Below the pieces are notes generated by a model. That model was not told the origin of the DNA, searched no databases, and saw only the letters and a list, made by a program, of their open reading frames with translations. Positions 24,516-33,304 of a stretch of 64,000 bases of DNA are shown here, piece after piece. Source of the stretch: Pinibacter soli. Lineage in GTDB: Bacteria > Bacteroidota > Bacteroidia > Chitinophagales > Chitinophagaceae. Position 1 is the stretch's first letter. Every line of letters begins with the position of its first letter. Made by a program: the position numbers and the translations under genes. The stretch covers positions 848,155 to 912,154 of the forward strand of contig NZ_JASBRG010000007.1 of assembly GCF_029961145.1 (NCBI RefSeq), given 5' to 3'.

Positions 24516-27199
24516 CTCGACCCCCAGTTCATTCCAATTGATCCACGCAAGCCCGCAGAAATCAGCACTACGCCATCGCACAAATCTTTATCAACTTTAA
24601 CCGGAAGAACATCATACACAATTCCGGCGTCTGTTATCTGTAACGGATCGCCTTCCTGCACTCCCAACACATGTAAACCTCCCGGTGACACACATATAAA
24701 CGGATCAGGCGAAAGAGCTTGAAGTGCCAGACTATAGCTACTTAACTCTCCAGAACCTAATGTATCATACTTTGGCAGCAACAACCATCTGTCTTTTGCT
24801 ATAACAAACGATCCGGGAACATCGTTAAAAAAAAGACCGTTATCTGCTTGCTTATCTTTAAATAACTGCACTCCGGAATCATCGCCACGAAGCGCTCCGC
24901 CAGGCTCATCCTGGTATTTGTTAACAGATTGAACTGAGTTCCATCCCGGCGACCAAAAGAAAGGAGTCATCATTGGCGGAGGCACGCCTCTGTACCCTTC
25001 CATCGTAAACGACAATGGCGAGTCCTCATCAGAAAATGGTTTCGGTTCACTCACATTTTTATTCGCCAGCATCGCTGTCCGTCCGCTATACCGATGCGGT
25101 TCTCTTGGTATTCTTTCGCCGTGTATCGTAAAATCATGTTGAGGAGAGACCTCCGTAACGCCTTTAAATTGAGGCAATGCAGTTTCCAGCTCATGTAACA
25201 ATTCATCGGGAAAGGCTGCATGGTTATTGACAGCATGCGACTTCAACGATTGCATTTTTCTCAGCCATCTCCAACTTTCCTGCACCTGCGAACCTGCATT
25301 GGGAATAACCTGGAAGAAGCGTTGCGCACGACCTTCATTATTTACCAATGTGCCATCGCCATCAGCGAAAGTAGCTGCGGGCAACAGCACATGTGCCTTC
25401 TGTGTTGTTGTATTATGCAACGAATCCAACACAACGATGTGATCGCAGGCATTAAAAAAATCATTGGCGACACCAAACGTCACATTTCTGTAAAGATCAT
25501 TTTCCAAAATAACGGCTGCAGCATGTCCGTTCTTTTTAACAGCCTCATTGGCTACATTAAATGAAGGAGCTTCCATCATTGCAAGACCCATGCTGTTACA
25601 ATCCCTCATCACACAACTAAAAGCAGTTTTCCTTTCGCTGGTATTTAATGCAACGGCTATATCAAAAGCGGATTTGATAACATTATCATTGTAGCAGGAT
25701 GTGCCCGTAACAACAACCGGATTCTTTGCTTTCTTCAAAACATCCGCTATTGTTTTTGCCCGGCTTAATAACTCTTCGTTAATGTCTGTATTATCTATTT
25801 TCCCTGGCTGTAAATAAGCAGCTATTGCAAAAGCAAGTCTGGCCAGTTCATCAGGTGCGGCATGCCATGAATGCGTTGCTAAATCATCTAATGGCGATGT
25901 TGTAATAGTAAGCGTTGCCAGAAAACCTTTTTCATCCTGTGCAAACTCTTTAATAGCAGAGTCGAGCCACACAGGCGCTTGAACCGATTTTGAAGCCTCG
26001 GCTGCAGCAGTTTTAACAACAGCCTGGCGAACAGCCAACGCCAGCATTGGCGCAGTGTTCCATATATCTTCTCCGATTACTACAACGGCATCAGCCTGTT
26101 CAATGTCTTTCAACGATGCGCTGTGCACGCATCCCGAACTGAGCATTTCTACAACAAGCCTGTTTACATATGCCTCATCTTCGCTGACACCCTGGTAAAA
26201 ATTTTCTTTACCTACCAATTGCATCAACGCAAAATTGCTTTCCATGGACGCTCTTGGCGAACCTACTCCTATCAGTTTACCAGTAGAAATAAACTGCTGT
26301 AAATGCGCCATTACTTCGTCTTCTTTTGCAGCTTCATTCGTACGGTTTCTAATGAGAGCTTGTTTTATACGGTTTTCACTATTTACAAATTCATACCCAA
26401 AGCGACCGCGATCACAAAGGAAATAACCATTTACATCGCCATTGTACCTGTTAAGCACACAGCGTAATTCTCCGTAGCGTTCCGCTGCAATTGTATTACA
26501 GCCTACGCTACAATGATGGCAAACAGAGGGAGCCATTGTCAGATCCCATTTGCGGGTATAATGTTCTTTTAAGGTTTTATCAGTAAACACGCCTGTGGGA
26601 CAAACCTCCGAAAGATTTCCACTGAATGGACTTTGCAACACTCCGTCTTTTTCTCTTCCAAAATATATATGATTATGCGCCGCAAATACGTTCAGGTCAC
26701 CACCACCAGCGTAGTCGCGATAATAGCGAACGCAACGGTAACATTGTATGCAGCGATTCATTTCATGATTGATCAACGGGCCGAGATATTGATTAGTGTA
26801 TGTTCTTTTTTTATACTTATATCTGCGGTAATCATGGCCAGTCATTACTGTCATGTCCTGCAAATGACAGGCCCCGCCTTCATCACACACCGGGCAATCA
26901 TGCGGGTGATTGGTCATTAACCACTCAATCACCTGCTCGCGAAATGCTTTAGCAATTTTATCGTCTATGGAAAGATATAAGCCATCTGTTACCTTTTCCA
27001 TACAACTCATGACCAGCCTGCCTTTTGTGTCAGTTTCATCTTTGTATACTTTAACCGCACATTGTCTGCATGCGCCTACGCTACCCATTGCTGGATGCCA
27101 GCAGAAGTAAGGCAGATCCAAACCTTGTGCAAGACAAGCCTCCAGTAAATTCTTACCGGCTTTTACAGTGTATGTTTTGTTATCGATGTGGATGGTCAT
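24491..27199 (-). CDS. nuoG: NADH-quinone oxidoreductase subunit G
   Basis: 902 residues from the ATG at 27199 (MTIHIDNKTYTV); a TTG three codons earlier is less likely. The N-terminal 2Fe-2S domain has CWHPAMGSVGACRQC and SCMEK. Cluster N5 ligands are in HPHDCPVCDEGGAC. Cluster N4 is in CIQCYRCVRYY with its fourth Cys later in SEVCPTGVF. The extra N7 cluster is in CHHCSVGC with the last Cys in FLCDRGRF. A molybdopterin-oxidoreductase-like domain follows. Length and the N7 motif match E. coli-type NuoG. Largest peripheral-arm subunit. Confidence 0.95.
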   Translation of the reverse strand: MTIHIDNKTYTVKAGKNLLEACLAQGLDLPYFCWHPAMGSVGACRQCAVKVYKDETDTKGRLVMSCMEKVTDGLYLSIDDKIAKAFREQVIEWLMTNHPHDCPVCDEGGACHLQDMTVMTGHDYRRYKYKKRTYTNQYLGPLINHEMNRCIQCYRCVRYYRDYAGGGDLNVFAAHNHIYFGREKDGVLQSPFSGNLSEVCPTGVFTDKTLKEHYTRKWDLTMAPSVCHHCSVGCNTIAAERYGELRCVLNRYNGDVNGYFLCDRGRFGYEFVNSENRIKQALIRNRTNEAAKEDEVMAHLQQFISTGKLIGVGSPRASMESNFALMQLVGKENFYQGVSEDEAYVNRLVVEMLSSGCVHSASLKDIEQADAVVVIGEDIWNTAPMLALAVRQAVVKTAAAEASKSVQAPVWLDSAIKEFAQDEKGFLATLTITTSPLDDLATHSWHAAPDELARLAFAIAAYLQPGKIDNTDINEELLSRAKTIADVLKKAKNPVVVTGTSCYNDNVIKSAFDIAVALNTSERKTAFSCVMRDCNSMGLAMMEAPSFNVANEAVKKNGHAAAVILENDLYRNVTFGVANDFFNACDHIVVLDSLHNTTTQKAHVLLPAATFADGDGTLVNNEGRAQRFFQVIPNAGSQVQESWRWLRKMQSLKSHAVNNHAAFPDELLHELETALPQFKGVTEVSPQHDFTIHGERIPREPHRYSGRTAMLANKNVSEPKPFSDEDSPLSFTMEGYRGVPPPMMTPFFWSPGWNSVQSVNKYQDEPGGALRGDDSGVQLFKDKQADNGLFFNDVPGSFVIAKDRWLLLPKYDTLGSGELSSYSLALQALSPDPFICVSPGGLHVLGVQEGDPLQITDAGIVYDVLPVKVDKDLCDGVVLISAGLRGSIGMNWGSRVKLEIRN

Positions 27200-27325
27200 G
27201 GCCGACAATTAATATAGCATCGCTCTAAAACTTTGACCGCCTCTCTTTTCGATGTTTCGAGAGCCTTTGGTTTTAGATTCTGCAAAAATGGTAACCGCTT
27301 TTTCTAATAACTGTAACCCTATTAA

Positions 27326-27352
27326 TTCTTAATTATTAATTATTAATTGGCA
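27326..27352. repeat. Heptamer tract TTAATTA
   Basis: Four 7-bp units (TAATTCT, TAATTAT twice, TAATTGG) in the 162-bp gap between nuoF and nuoG, ending about 10 bases before the nuoF stop. Confidence 0.6.
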
Positions 27353-27361
27353 TCACAGCCT

Positions 27362-28636
27362 TCAACCTTCATAAGGACACTTATACTCCTCAATATGTCG
27401 AACAAAATCCTCTCTAAAATATTTTAATGCACTTTGCAATGGCTCCATTGCGCCGGGCGCCAATGCACAGTATGTATTGCCTGGGCCGAGGTATTGTGTA
27501 TGCATTTGCAACAACTCCATGTCCTCTGGCGATCCATTTCCTTTTTCAAGCCCGGACAGAATTCTTTCAACCCAGGGTAATCCTTCCCGGCAGGGCGTGC
27601 ACCAACCGCAACTTTCCTGTGCAAAAAAATGCTGCAGATTATGTACAAATCCTACCGGACATGTTTTATCATCCATTACGACGATTGTGCCTGTACCTAA
27701 GCGGCTACCCGCTGCCGCAACAGAAGTATAGTCCATCTTTATATCAAGATGCTGTTCTGTTAAAAAATCTGTTGATGCTCCGCCCGGTAATACACCTTTT
27801 AAGCTATAACCATTTGTCATACCTCCGGCATATTCTTCAATTATTTCACGCATGGTTGTACCTAAAGGAAGTTCCCAAACACCGGGTCGTTTTACTTTTC
27901 CACTTACTCCGTAGAGCTTGGTACCGCTGTCTTCGCTGACACTTAAACTTCTAAACCAATCTGCTCCATTGTTAATGATATGAGGCAGACAACTAAGCGT
28001 TTCTACATTATTTACAATTGTTGGCTTGCCATACAAACCGCTTACCTGTGGAAAGGGAGGTTTGGCCCGGGGCGTTGCTCGCTTGCCTTCCAGCGCATTT
28101 AGCAGCGCTGTTTCTTCGCCGCATATATACCGTCCTACGCCGGTATGTAAATACATTTCCAAATTCCAGCCACTGCCTAAAACATTTTTACCAACGTAAC
28201 CTGCTGCATATGCGTCACTAATACTTTTCTCCATAATTTCTGCAGCCTTTCGATAGGCCCACCTGAGAAACACATAAGAGATGTCTGCTTTTATTGCATA
28301 GGCGGCCAGAATCATTCCTTCAAGTAACTGGTGCGGGTTTCCTTCCAGCAGCAAGCGATCCTTAAATGTGCCGGGCTCCATTTCATCTGCGTTACAAATA
28401 AGATATTTCGGATGTCTTGCATTTTCATCCATTGGTACAAAACTCCATTTTATACCTGTGCTAAAACCAGCGCCACCACGTCCTTTCAGACCACTGTCTT
28501 TTACTATTTGCTGTACTTGTTGCGGCGAATTATCCTTCAATACTTTTCGTAGGGCCGCATAACCGCCTGCCTGCTCATAGTCTTTTAAACTGAGTGTGTT
28601 TCCTGTTATGATATTTTTTGTTAGCGGCTGTTCCAT
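27362..28636 (-). CDS. nuoF: NADH-quinone oxidoreductase subunit F
   Basis: 424 residues from the ATG at 28636; the frame stays open 14 codons upstream into a palindromic repeat, which is not a plausible start. NADH/FMN-binding subunit. The glycine-rich GLKGRGGAGFSTG (49-61), NADEMEPGTFKDR and GAGAYICGEE-equivalent VGRYICGEETALL are present. The N3 cluster ligands are ESCGWCTPCREG plus a later Cys in NTYCALAPGA. With NuoE and NuoG it forms the NADH-oxidising module. Confidence 0.96.
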   Translation of the reverse strand: MEQPLTKNIITGNTLSLKDYEQAGGYAALRKVLKDNSPQQVQQIVKDSGLKGRGGAGFSTGIKWSFVPMDENARHPKYLICNADEMEPGTFKDRLLLEGNPHQLLEGMILAAYAIKADISYVFLRWAYRKAAEIMEKSISDAYAAGYVGKNVLGSGWNLEMYLHTGVGRYICGEETALLNALEGKRATPRAKPPFPQVSGLYGKPTIVNNVETLSCLPHIINNGADWFRSLSVSEDSGTKLYGVSGKVKRPGVWELPLGTTMREIIEEYAGGMTNGYSLKGVLPGGASTDFLTEQHLDIKMDYTSVAAAGSRLGTGTIVVMDDKTCPVGFVHNLQHFFAQESCGWCTPCREGLPWVERILSGLEKGNGSPEDMELLQMHTQYLGPGNTYCALAPGAMEPLQSALKYFREDFVRHIEEYKCPYEG

Positions 28637-28665
28637 TTTAAAAAGCAAATTTAAAATATCAGCAA

Positions 28666-28700
28666 CCTGTAGAGACAAGGCAATGCCTTGTCTCTACAGG
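28666..28700. repeat. Perfect 35-bp palindromic REP
   Basis: CCTGTAGAGACAAGGCA, a central A (28683), then the exact complement TGCCTTGTCTCTACAGG. Lies in the 74-bp gap between nuoE and nuoF. Family members at 21721-21780 (two) and 32370-32397. As RNA it would form a 17-bp stem, so it could act as a processing or attenuation site within the operon. Confidence 0.88.
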
Positions 28701-28710
28701 CTATCAGCAT

Positions 28711-29241
28711 TTATTTATACAATTCTAAAATTCTATCAAGTTGCTCTTCCTTTACATCCTCATACAAATCTTCATCTATCATCATTGCCGGTGCATGATC
28801 GCAGCAACCAAGACATACATTAGGCAGCAGCGTGAATAAGTTGTCTTTCGTTGTTTGCCCGAACTGAATGTTTAGTTGCTTTTGCAATGCCTCGTATATT
28901 TTGCCGTACCCCATCACATAACACGATATGCTGTCGCACAACAATATCACATGTTTGCCAACCGGCTTGCGAAAAATAAGGTTATAAAAAGTAGCTACAC
29001 TATCCACTTCTGCTGCACTCATTTCCAAATAGTTTGCAATAGCATCAATACTTTCATCACTTATCCAACGTCGTTGTTTCTGCACTATTTTTAATGCCTC
29101 TATAACCGCTGCTTTTTTATAAGGCACCATGCTTATTTCATGATCAATCGCACGCATTTCTATTTCCGTTAGCAATTCCTTTTTTTCCATATGTGCATGA
29201 TCATTATGTTTCTGTTCGAGTATAAGATTTGATTCGTGCAT
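28711..29241 (-). CDS. nuoE: NADH-quinone oxidoreductase subunit E
   Basis: 176 residues, thioredoxin-like 2Fe-2S subunit. The cluster N1a ligands appear as Cys pairs in CDSISCYVMG and VCLGCCDHAP. The preceding helix region IANYLEMSAAEVDSVATFYN is typical. N-module of complex I, next to nuoF. The gap to the upstream nuoCD stop is only 35 bp and consists of heptamers. Confidence 0.94.
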   Translation of the reverse strand: MHESNLILEQKHNDHAHMEKKELLTEIEMRAIDHEISMVPYKKAAVIEALKIVQKQRRWISDESIDAIANYLEMSAAEVDSVATFYNLIFRKPVGKHVILLCDSISCYVMGYGKIYEALQKQLNIQFGQTTKDNLFTLLPNVCLGCCDHAPAMMIDEDLYEDVKEEQLDRILELYK

Positions 29242-29242
29242 C

Positions 29243-29278
29243 TATTCATTTTCAATTTTCAATTTTCAATTTTCAATT
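29243..29278. repeat. Heptamer tract TTTTCAA
   Basis: Four to five near-perfect 7-bp units of TTTTCAA fill the whole nuoE-nuoCD gap. The tract runs into the TAA stop of nuoCD (29277-29279 on the minus strand). Confidence 0.8.
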
Positions 29279-31025
29279 ACCTATCAATATCTGCCAGCAC
29301 AAAATCCACACTTCCCAAAATTGACAACAAGTCGGCAACAGTGTAGCCTTTGCTTACAAAGGGCAGCATTTGCATGTGCGGAAATGACGGAGTTCTTATG
29401 CGTGTTCTGTATGATGATGTATTGCCATCACTTACCAGGTAGTAACTATTGGCGCCCTTTGTTGCTTCTATGCAACTCATGGCTTCACCGGCAGGTATTA
29501 CGGGTCCCCAGCTTACATTTAGAAAATGCGTGATGAGCGTTTCTATATCCTGCATGGTATATTTCTTTAAGGGCGGTGTTGTGAGGTGATGGTCTGCCTT
29601 GTAGCTGCCTTCCGGCATATTTTCCAGGCATTGTTTTACTATGCGCAGACTTTGCCATAACTCTTCTACGCGTACTACGGCACGATCAAAACAGTCGCCA
29701 TGTTGCGCGGTGGGAATATCAAAATCAAACATTTCGTAGCCAGAGTATGGCTGCTTTTTTCTAAAATCCCATTCGTAGCCACAGGCACGCAAACCCGGCC
29801 CTGTTACGCCCCATTCTATCGCTTCTTCCAATGTATAAATTCCGATGCCTTTCGTCCTTCCCTTAAACAGGCTGTTGCGAATAACCATATTGGTATATTC
29901 CTTAATTTTCTTTGGAAAATATTCAACAAAATCCCGCACCAGAGCATCCCATCCTTTGGGCAGATCCTGTGCTACTCCGCCAATGCGGAACCAGTTTGGA
30001 TGCATGCGCCCACCACAAACTGCTTCAATGATATCGAATACTTTTTCACGATCTGTAAACATATAAAACACTGGCGATAGCTGTCCCACATCCTGCGCAA
30101 ATGTGCCGAACCAAACAAGATGACTTGATATGCGAAACAACTCGCACAGCATAACACGAATAACTTTTACTCTATCAGGCACAGTTATGCCTGCCATCTT
30201 TTCAACGGCCAGCAAGTAAGCAAGATTGTTCATTACGCCGCCGAGATAATCAATACGATCTGTATAAGGTATGTATGTGTGCCAGCTCTGCCGTTCACCC
30301 ATTTTCTCTGCACCACGGTGGTGAAAACCAATTTCGGGAACTGCGTCAACAATATCTTCACCATCCAGTTGAAGTACAATTCGTAACACACCATGTGTGC
30401 CTGGGTGTTGGGGCCCTATGTTGAGAAACATAAAATCTGCATCATCACTTTCACGCTGCATGCCCCATTCTTCTGGTTTAAATTGCAGCGCATCTTGTTC
30501 GCGATCTATTGTTTCATTTACTAAGCGATATGGCCCAATCTCTGTAGCTCTTGCAGGATGCTCTTTTCGTAGCGGATGCCCTTGCCATGTTAATGGCATT
30601 AGGATGCGTTGTAAATGCGGGTGCCCTTCAAACTTGATACCGAACATATCATACACTTCCCGCTCGTACCAGTTGGCATTTTTAAACACGCCCGTTATGG
30701 AAGGCAATGATGGATATTCACCTTGCAGCCCTACTTTTAGCCGGATGAAACTATTTCGTTCAAACGAAAATAAATGATAGATAACAGTAAAATCTTTTAC
30801 AGGCAATTTCTCTTTACCTGACCTGTCGCGCTCGTCCATACCGCACAGGTCATATAATAAATTGAAAGGTTGAGGAATGTTTGTTTTAAGATATGTTGTA
30901 ACGGAAATTATTTTTTCTTTGGGAAGCCACAGCGTAGGTATATCATCCACTGTAGATTGCTGTATAAATGTATCCGCACCAAAATTTTGTTGCAGTAAGT
31001 CTAATATGGCAAAGGCATCAGACAT
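29277..31025 (-). CDS. nuoCD: NADH-quinone oxidoreductase fused subunits C/D
   Basis: 582 residues. The N-terminal 30-kDa NuoC domain (about 20-175) has [20 protein letters not shown]. The C-terminal 49-kDa NuoD domain (about 190-582) has [30 protein letters not shown] and GDCFDR. The NuoD tail ends with [15 protein letters not shown], the usual D-D/E-R terminus. Fusion of C and D is as in E. coli, while many bacteria keep them separate. It forms the quinone-binding interface with NuoB. Confidence 0.96.
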   Translation of the reverse strand: MSDAFAILDLLQQNFGADTFIQQSTVDDIPTLWLPKEKIISVTTYLKTNIPQPFNLLYDLCGMDERDRSGKEKLPVKDFTVIYHLFSFERNSFIRLKVGLQGEYPSLPSITGVFKNANWYEREVYDMFGIKFEGHPHLQRILMPLTWQGHPLRKEHPARATEIGPYRLVNETIDREQDALQFKPEEWGMQRESDDADFMFLNIGPQHPGTHGVLRIVLQLDGEDIVDAVPEIGFHHRGAEKMGERQSWHTYIPYTDRIDYLGGVMNNLAYLLAVEKMAGITVPDRVKVIRVMLCELFRISSHLVWFGTFAQDVGQLSPVFYMFTDREKVFDIIEAVCGGRMHPNWFRIGGVAQDLPKGWDALVRDFVEYFPKKIKEYTNMVIRNSLFKGRTKGIGIYTLEEAIEWGVTGPGLRACGYEWDFRKKQPYSGYEMFDFDIPTAQHGDCFDRAVVRVEELWQSLRIVKQCLENMPEGSYKADHHLTTPPLKKYTMQDIETLITHFLNVSWGPVIPAGEAMSCIEATKGANSYYLVSDGNTSSYRTRIRTPSFPHMQMLPFVSKGYTVADLLSILGSVDFVLADIDR

Positions 31026-31032
31026 AGGTTAT

Positions 31033-31141
31033 ACTAAATTCAAAAGTAAAAATTCAAAATTCAAAACGTTGACATTTTACTTATTCATAAACAAGCCTTT
31101 TGAATTTTTACTTTTGACTTTTTAATTTTTACTTTTACTCT
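31033..31141. repeat. Opposed heptamer tracts forming a hairpin
   Basis: The left arm (31034-31070) has units such as AAATTCA and AAAGTAA; the right arm (31096-31138) has TTTTGAA, TTTTTAC and TTTTGAC. The arms are largely complementary and enclose about 30 bases. Fills the gap between nuoB and nuoCD. Confidence 0.75.
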
Positions 31142-31144
31142 TCA

Positions 31145-31783
31145 TCACACTTCATCTATTGACCTGAAGTTTACCATGTTCATTCTTTCTTCACGTCGTT
31201 TATCTTTCATTGATTGCATTTTGGGTTTCTCAACTCCCTGATCGCCGATCACCCAACTTAGCGGCCTCCTTTCATTCTTTACAGCTTCTCCCAACAAAAC
31301 AAGGCCCTGCATAAAAGCATCGGGTCTTGGCGGACACCCCGGCACATATACATCAACAGGTAAAAATTTATCTACACCCTGCACAACACTGTAGATGTCA
31401 TACATGCCGCCACTGTTGGCGCAACTGCCCATAGATATTACCCAGCGCGGCTCCATCATTTGCTCGTGCAATCTTTTGATGATAGGCACCATTTTAATAA
31501 ACACGGTTCCGGCAATAACCATAACATCTGCTTCACGTGGTGTACCTCTGATTACTTCTGCACCAAAACGAGCAACATCATATTTACTGGTAATACTGGT
31601 AGCCATTTCAACAAAACAGCAACTCAACCCAAAGTGAAACGGCCACATGGAATTTTTTCTGCCCCATGCAAGCAAATCCTGCACGGTCGTAAGCATTATA
31701 CTTTTACTCACAGCCTCTTCCATGCTGCCATTACCGTTAAAATTGCCGGTATCATTATCTGTTTTGCTGAACCACCATTTCAT
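31145..31783 (-). CDS. nuoB: NADH-quinone oxidoreductase subunit B
   Basis: 212 residues. Binds terminal cluster N2 with the adjacent cysteines of GLSCCFVEM plus Cys in [13 protein letters not shown] and [10 protein letters not shown]. Conserved PRQADVMIVAG-type stretch appears as [14 protein letters not shown]. The C-terminal tail of about 40 residues is longer than in minimal NuoB. Core peripheral subunit contacting quinone. Confidence 0.96.
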   Translation of the reverse strand: MKWWFSKTDNDTGNFNGNGSMEEAVSKSIMLTTVQDLLAWGRKNSMWPFHFGLSCCFVEMATSITSKYDVARFGAEVIRGTPREADVMVIAGTVFIKMVPIIKRLHEQMMEPRWVISMGSCANSGGMYDIYSVVQGVDKFLPVDVYVPGCPPRPDAFMQGLVLLGEAVKNERRPLSWVIGDQGVEKPKMQSMKDKRREERMNMVNFRSIDEV

Positions 31784-31785
31784 AA

Positions 31786-31918
31786 GAAGTTATGAGTTAT
31801 GAGTGATGAGTTTTGAGTTGTAAGTAGTAAGTTTAAAGTAGTATAGCAATAGTCGTAAATTTGGCGACTAGACTAGACTAGACTAGACTCAAAACTCATA
31901 ACTTATTACTCAAAACTT
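31786..31918. repeat. Opposed heptamer tracts plus GACTA pentamers
   Basis: The left arm (31788-31837) has GAGTTAT, GAGTGAT, GAGTTTT and AAGTAGT units. The right arm (31886-31916) has AAAACTC and ATAACTT units, its approximate complement. Between them lie four GACTA units plus GACTC (31865-31889). The right arm overlaps the 3' end of nuoA and encodes its last residues and TGA stop (31896-31898). Confidence 0.75.
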
Positions 31919-32354
31919 TAAATGCTTTCAATATCTTCTTTCCGTCCGGCCCAAAATCAAGGGCGCCTATTCCCCATTCATAAATCAATACCACCACTAG
32001 TTGTACAATGAATATTGACATACCTATATACCCTGCCCAACCAAGTTCATAAAAGCCAAGCGCCCATAACATAATAAACACAGCTTCTACATCAAATATC
32101 ACAAACAACATTGCCACTAAATAAAACTGTGCTGAAAAGCGAATTTTTGCGTTGCCCGCTTGTTGTATGCCGCCTTCATAAGGAAGATCAGTAGCTCGTT
32201 CTTTGTGCCTTTGACCAAGTACATAAGACAGAGACAGTATAAGCGTCAGCAAAAAAAGCACCAGGCTTGCATACAGCAGAAAAGGCCACAAAACTGCATG
32301 ATCATTACTTACCGGCATATTGTTAATATTTAGCAACAATCCGTTTACCGGCAT
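31896..32354 (-). CDS. nuoA: NADH-quinone oxidoreductase subunit A
   Basis: 152 residues from the ATG at 32354, or 140 from the ATG at 32318; neither has a clear ribosome-binding site. Three transmembrane helices with the conserved loop YEGGIQQ and KIRFSAQFYLVAMLFVIFDVE. First gene of the nuo operon, membrane-arm subunit near the quinone site. The last residues (VLSNKL) are encoded in a heptamer tract. Confidence 0.94.
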   Translation of the reverse strand: MPVNGLLLNINNMPVSNDHAVLWPFLLYASLVLFLLTLILSLSYVLGQRHKERATDLPYEGGIQQAGNAKIRFSAQFYLVAMLFVIFDVEAVFIMLWALGFYELGWAGYIGMSIFIVQLVVVLIYEWGIGALDFGPDGKKILKAFKVLSNKL

Positions 32355-32369
32355 GTGTTACGCCGGCGT

Positions 32370-32397
32370 TAGAGACAAGGCAATGCCTTGTCTGTAC
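32370..32397. repeat. Palindromic REP in front of nuoA
   Basis: TAGAGACAAGGCAATGCC followed by TTGTCTGTA; same core as the 28666 palindrome with one mismatch in the outer stem (CTGTA instead of CTCTA). Lies between the CBS gene and nuoA, so within the presumed nuo leader. Confidence 0.82.
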
Positions 32398-32418
32398 AAT
32401 TGCAATTCCCGCTTATGC

Positions 32419-32850
32419 TCAGCTTTTGATATACCTTTCCAAGCAATCTATGATGAAATCCTTGTCAGACATTATGTACTTTACCAAATCGCCAATGGAG
32501 ATTAGCCCAACCAACTCTTCATTGTCATTCAAAACGGGAAGATGACGGATAAATTTATCTGTCATCATTTGCATGCATTCTTCAATAGTTGTATCAGGAG
32601 TTACAAAAATCGGGCGGCTTGTCATAATATGCTTAACAAGCGTTTCTTTAGATGAGCGCCCCTTGAGGATAACTTTGCGGGCATAGTCTCTTTCCGTGAA
32701 GACTCCAATCAGCTTTCCTTTTTCTATTACAACGAGAGAACCTAAATTCCTTTCTTCCAATGTTTCCAATGCATCATACACGGAACTATCTGGGCCTATC
32801 CCGTACACTGAGTTACCCTTCTTTTGCAGGATATCTCGAACAGTGTTCAT
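32419..32850 (-). CDS. CBS-domain protein
   Basis: 143 residues made of two CBS motifs (about 8-60 and 73-130; signatures GSLVVIEKGKLIGVFTERDYARK and RHLPVLNDNEELVGLISIGDLVK). Stand-alone CBS pairs bind adenine nucleotides or NAD-like ligands and sense energy state. It is transcribed in the same direction as nuo, 64 bp upstream of nuoA, so it may be co-transcribed and linked to respiration. That link is inference. Confidence 0.9.
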   Translation of the reverse strand: MNTVRDILQKKGNSVYGIGPDSSVYDALETLEERNLGSLVVIEKGKLIGVFTERDYARKVILKGRSSKETLVKHIMTSRPIFVTPDTTIEECMQMMTDKFIRHLPVLNDNEELVGLISIGDLVKYIMSDKDFIIDCLERYIKS

Positions 32851-33304
32851 AAAAAATATTTAAGAGAGCTATTAATATGACTATTAAGTTAACACCTATT
32901 CTTATCAAATGCAAAAGATTGCGTAAAGTTTTGCAAATAAATATCTTCAGCATTACTCAAAACAAGACAATTGAACTCCAGATTCTGCTGCGCAGAAAGC
33001 GTTCCGGAGAGTTCGGTTACTCAAACTGTTAGTGAGTCCGCACACCGTTTTTGATCCTGTAACCGAAAAATATTTTGCTCATCTTAATTAATTTATTTGC
33101 ACAAGCTTATACAAAACACAGTCTTGTAAATCTTTGTAGCTTTACATTCACTTTCCGTCCAATTCTATTCTAAACCAAACGCTGCCGCTACCACCACTCT
33201 TTTTGCTACCTTCTGAAAATACCATCTAAATTTTGGTGTGAGAGATTTTCTTGTTTACCGGGAAACCGGCAGACGATTTTGTCGTATTCATAAAAGAGCT
33301 TTTC
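32851..33304. other. Divergent intergenic region
   Basis: About 450 bases between the leftward CBS gene and the rightward PKD/propeller gene. It contains a small hairpin TTCTGC-TGC-GCAGAA (32983-32997). From about 33200 on, it is similar to the region upstream of 11023 (CTTCTGAAAA, GGAAACCGGCAGACGATTT). No gene seen. Confidence 0.45.

Noticed and set aside
26690-26770. Apparent loss of a cluster cysteine in NuoG (CIQCYRCVRYY)
   Set aside because: The fourth N4 ligand is in the later SEVCPTGVF segment, as in other NuoG proteins; nothing is missing.
27427-27939. 170-residue plus-strand frame in nuoF
   Set aside because: Antisense to a highly conserved gene; shadow.
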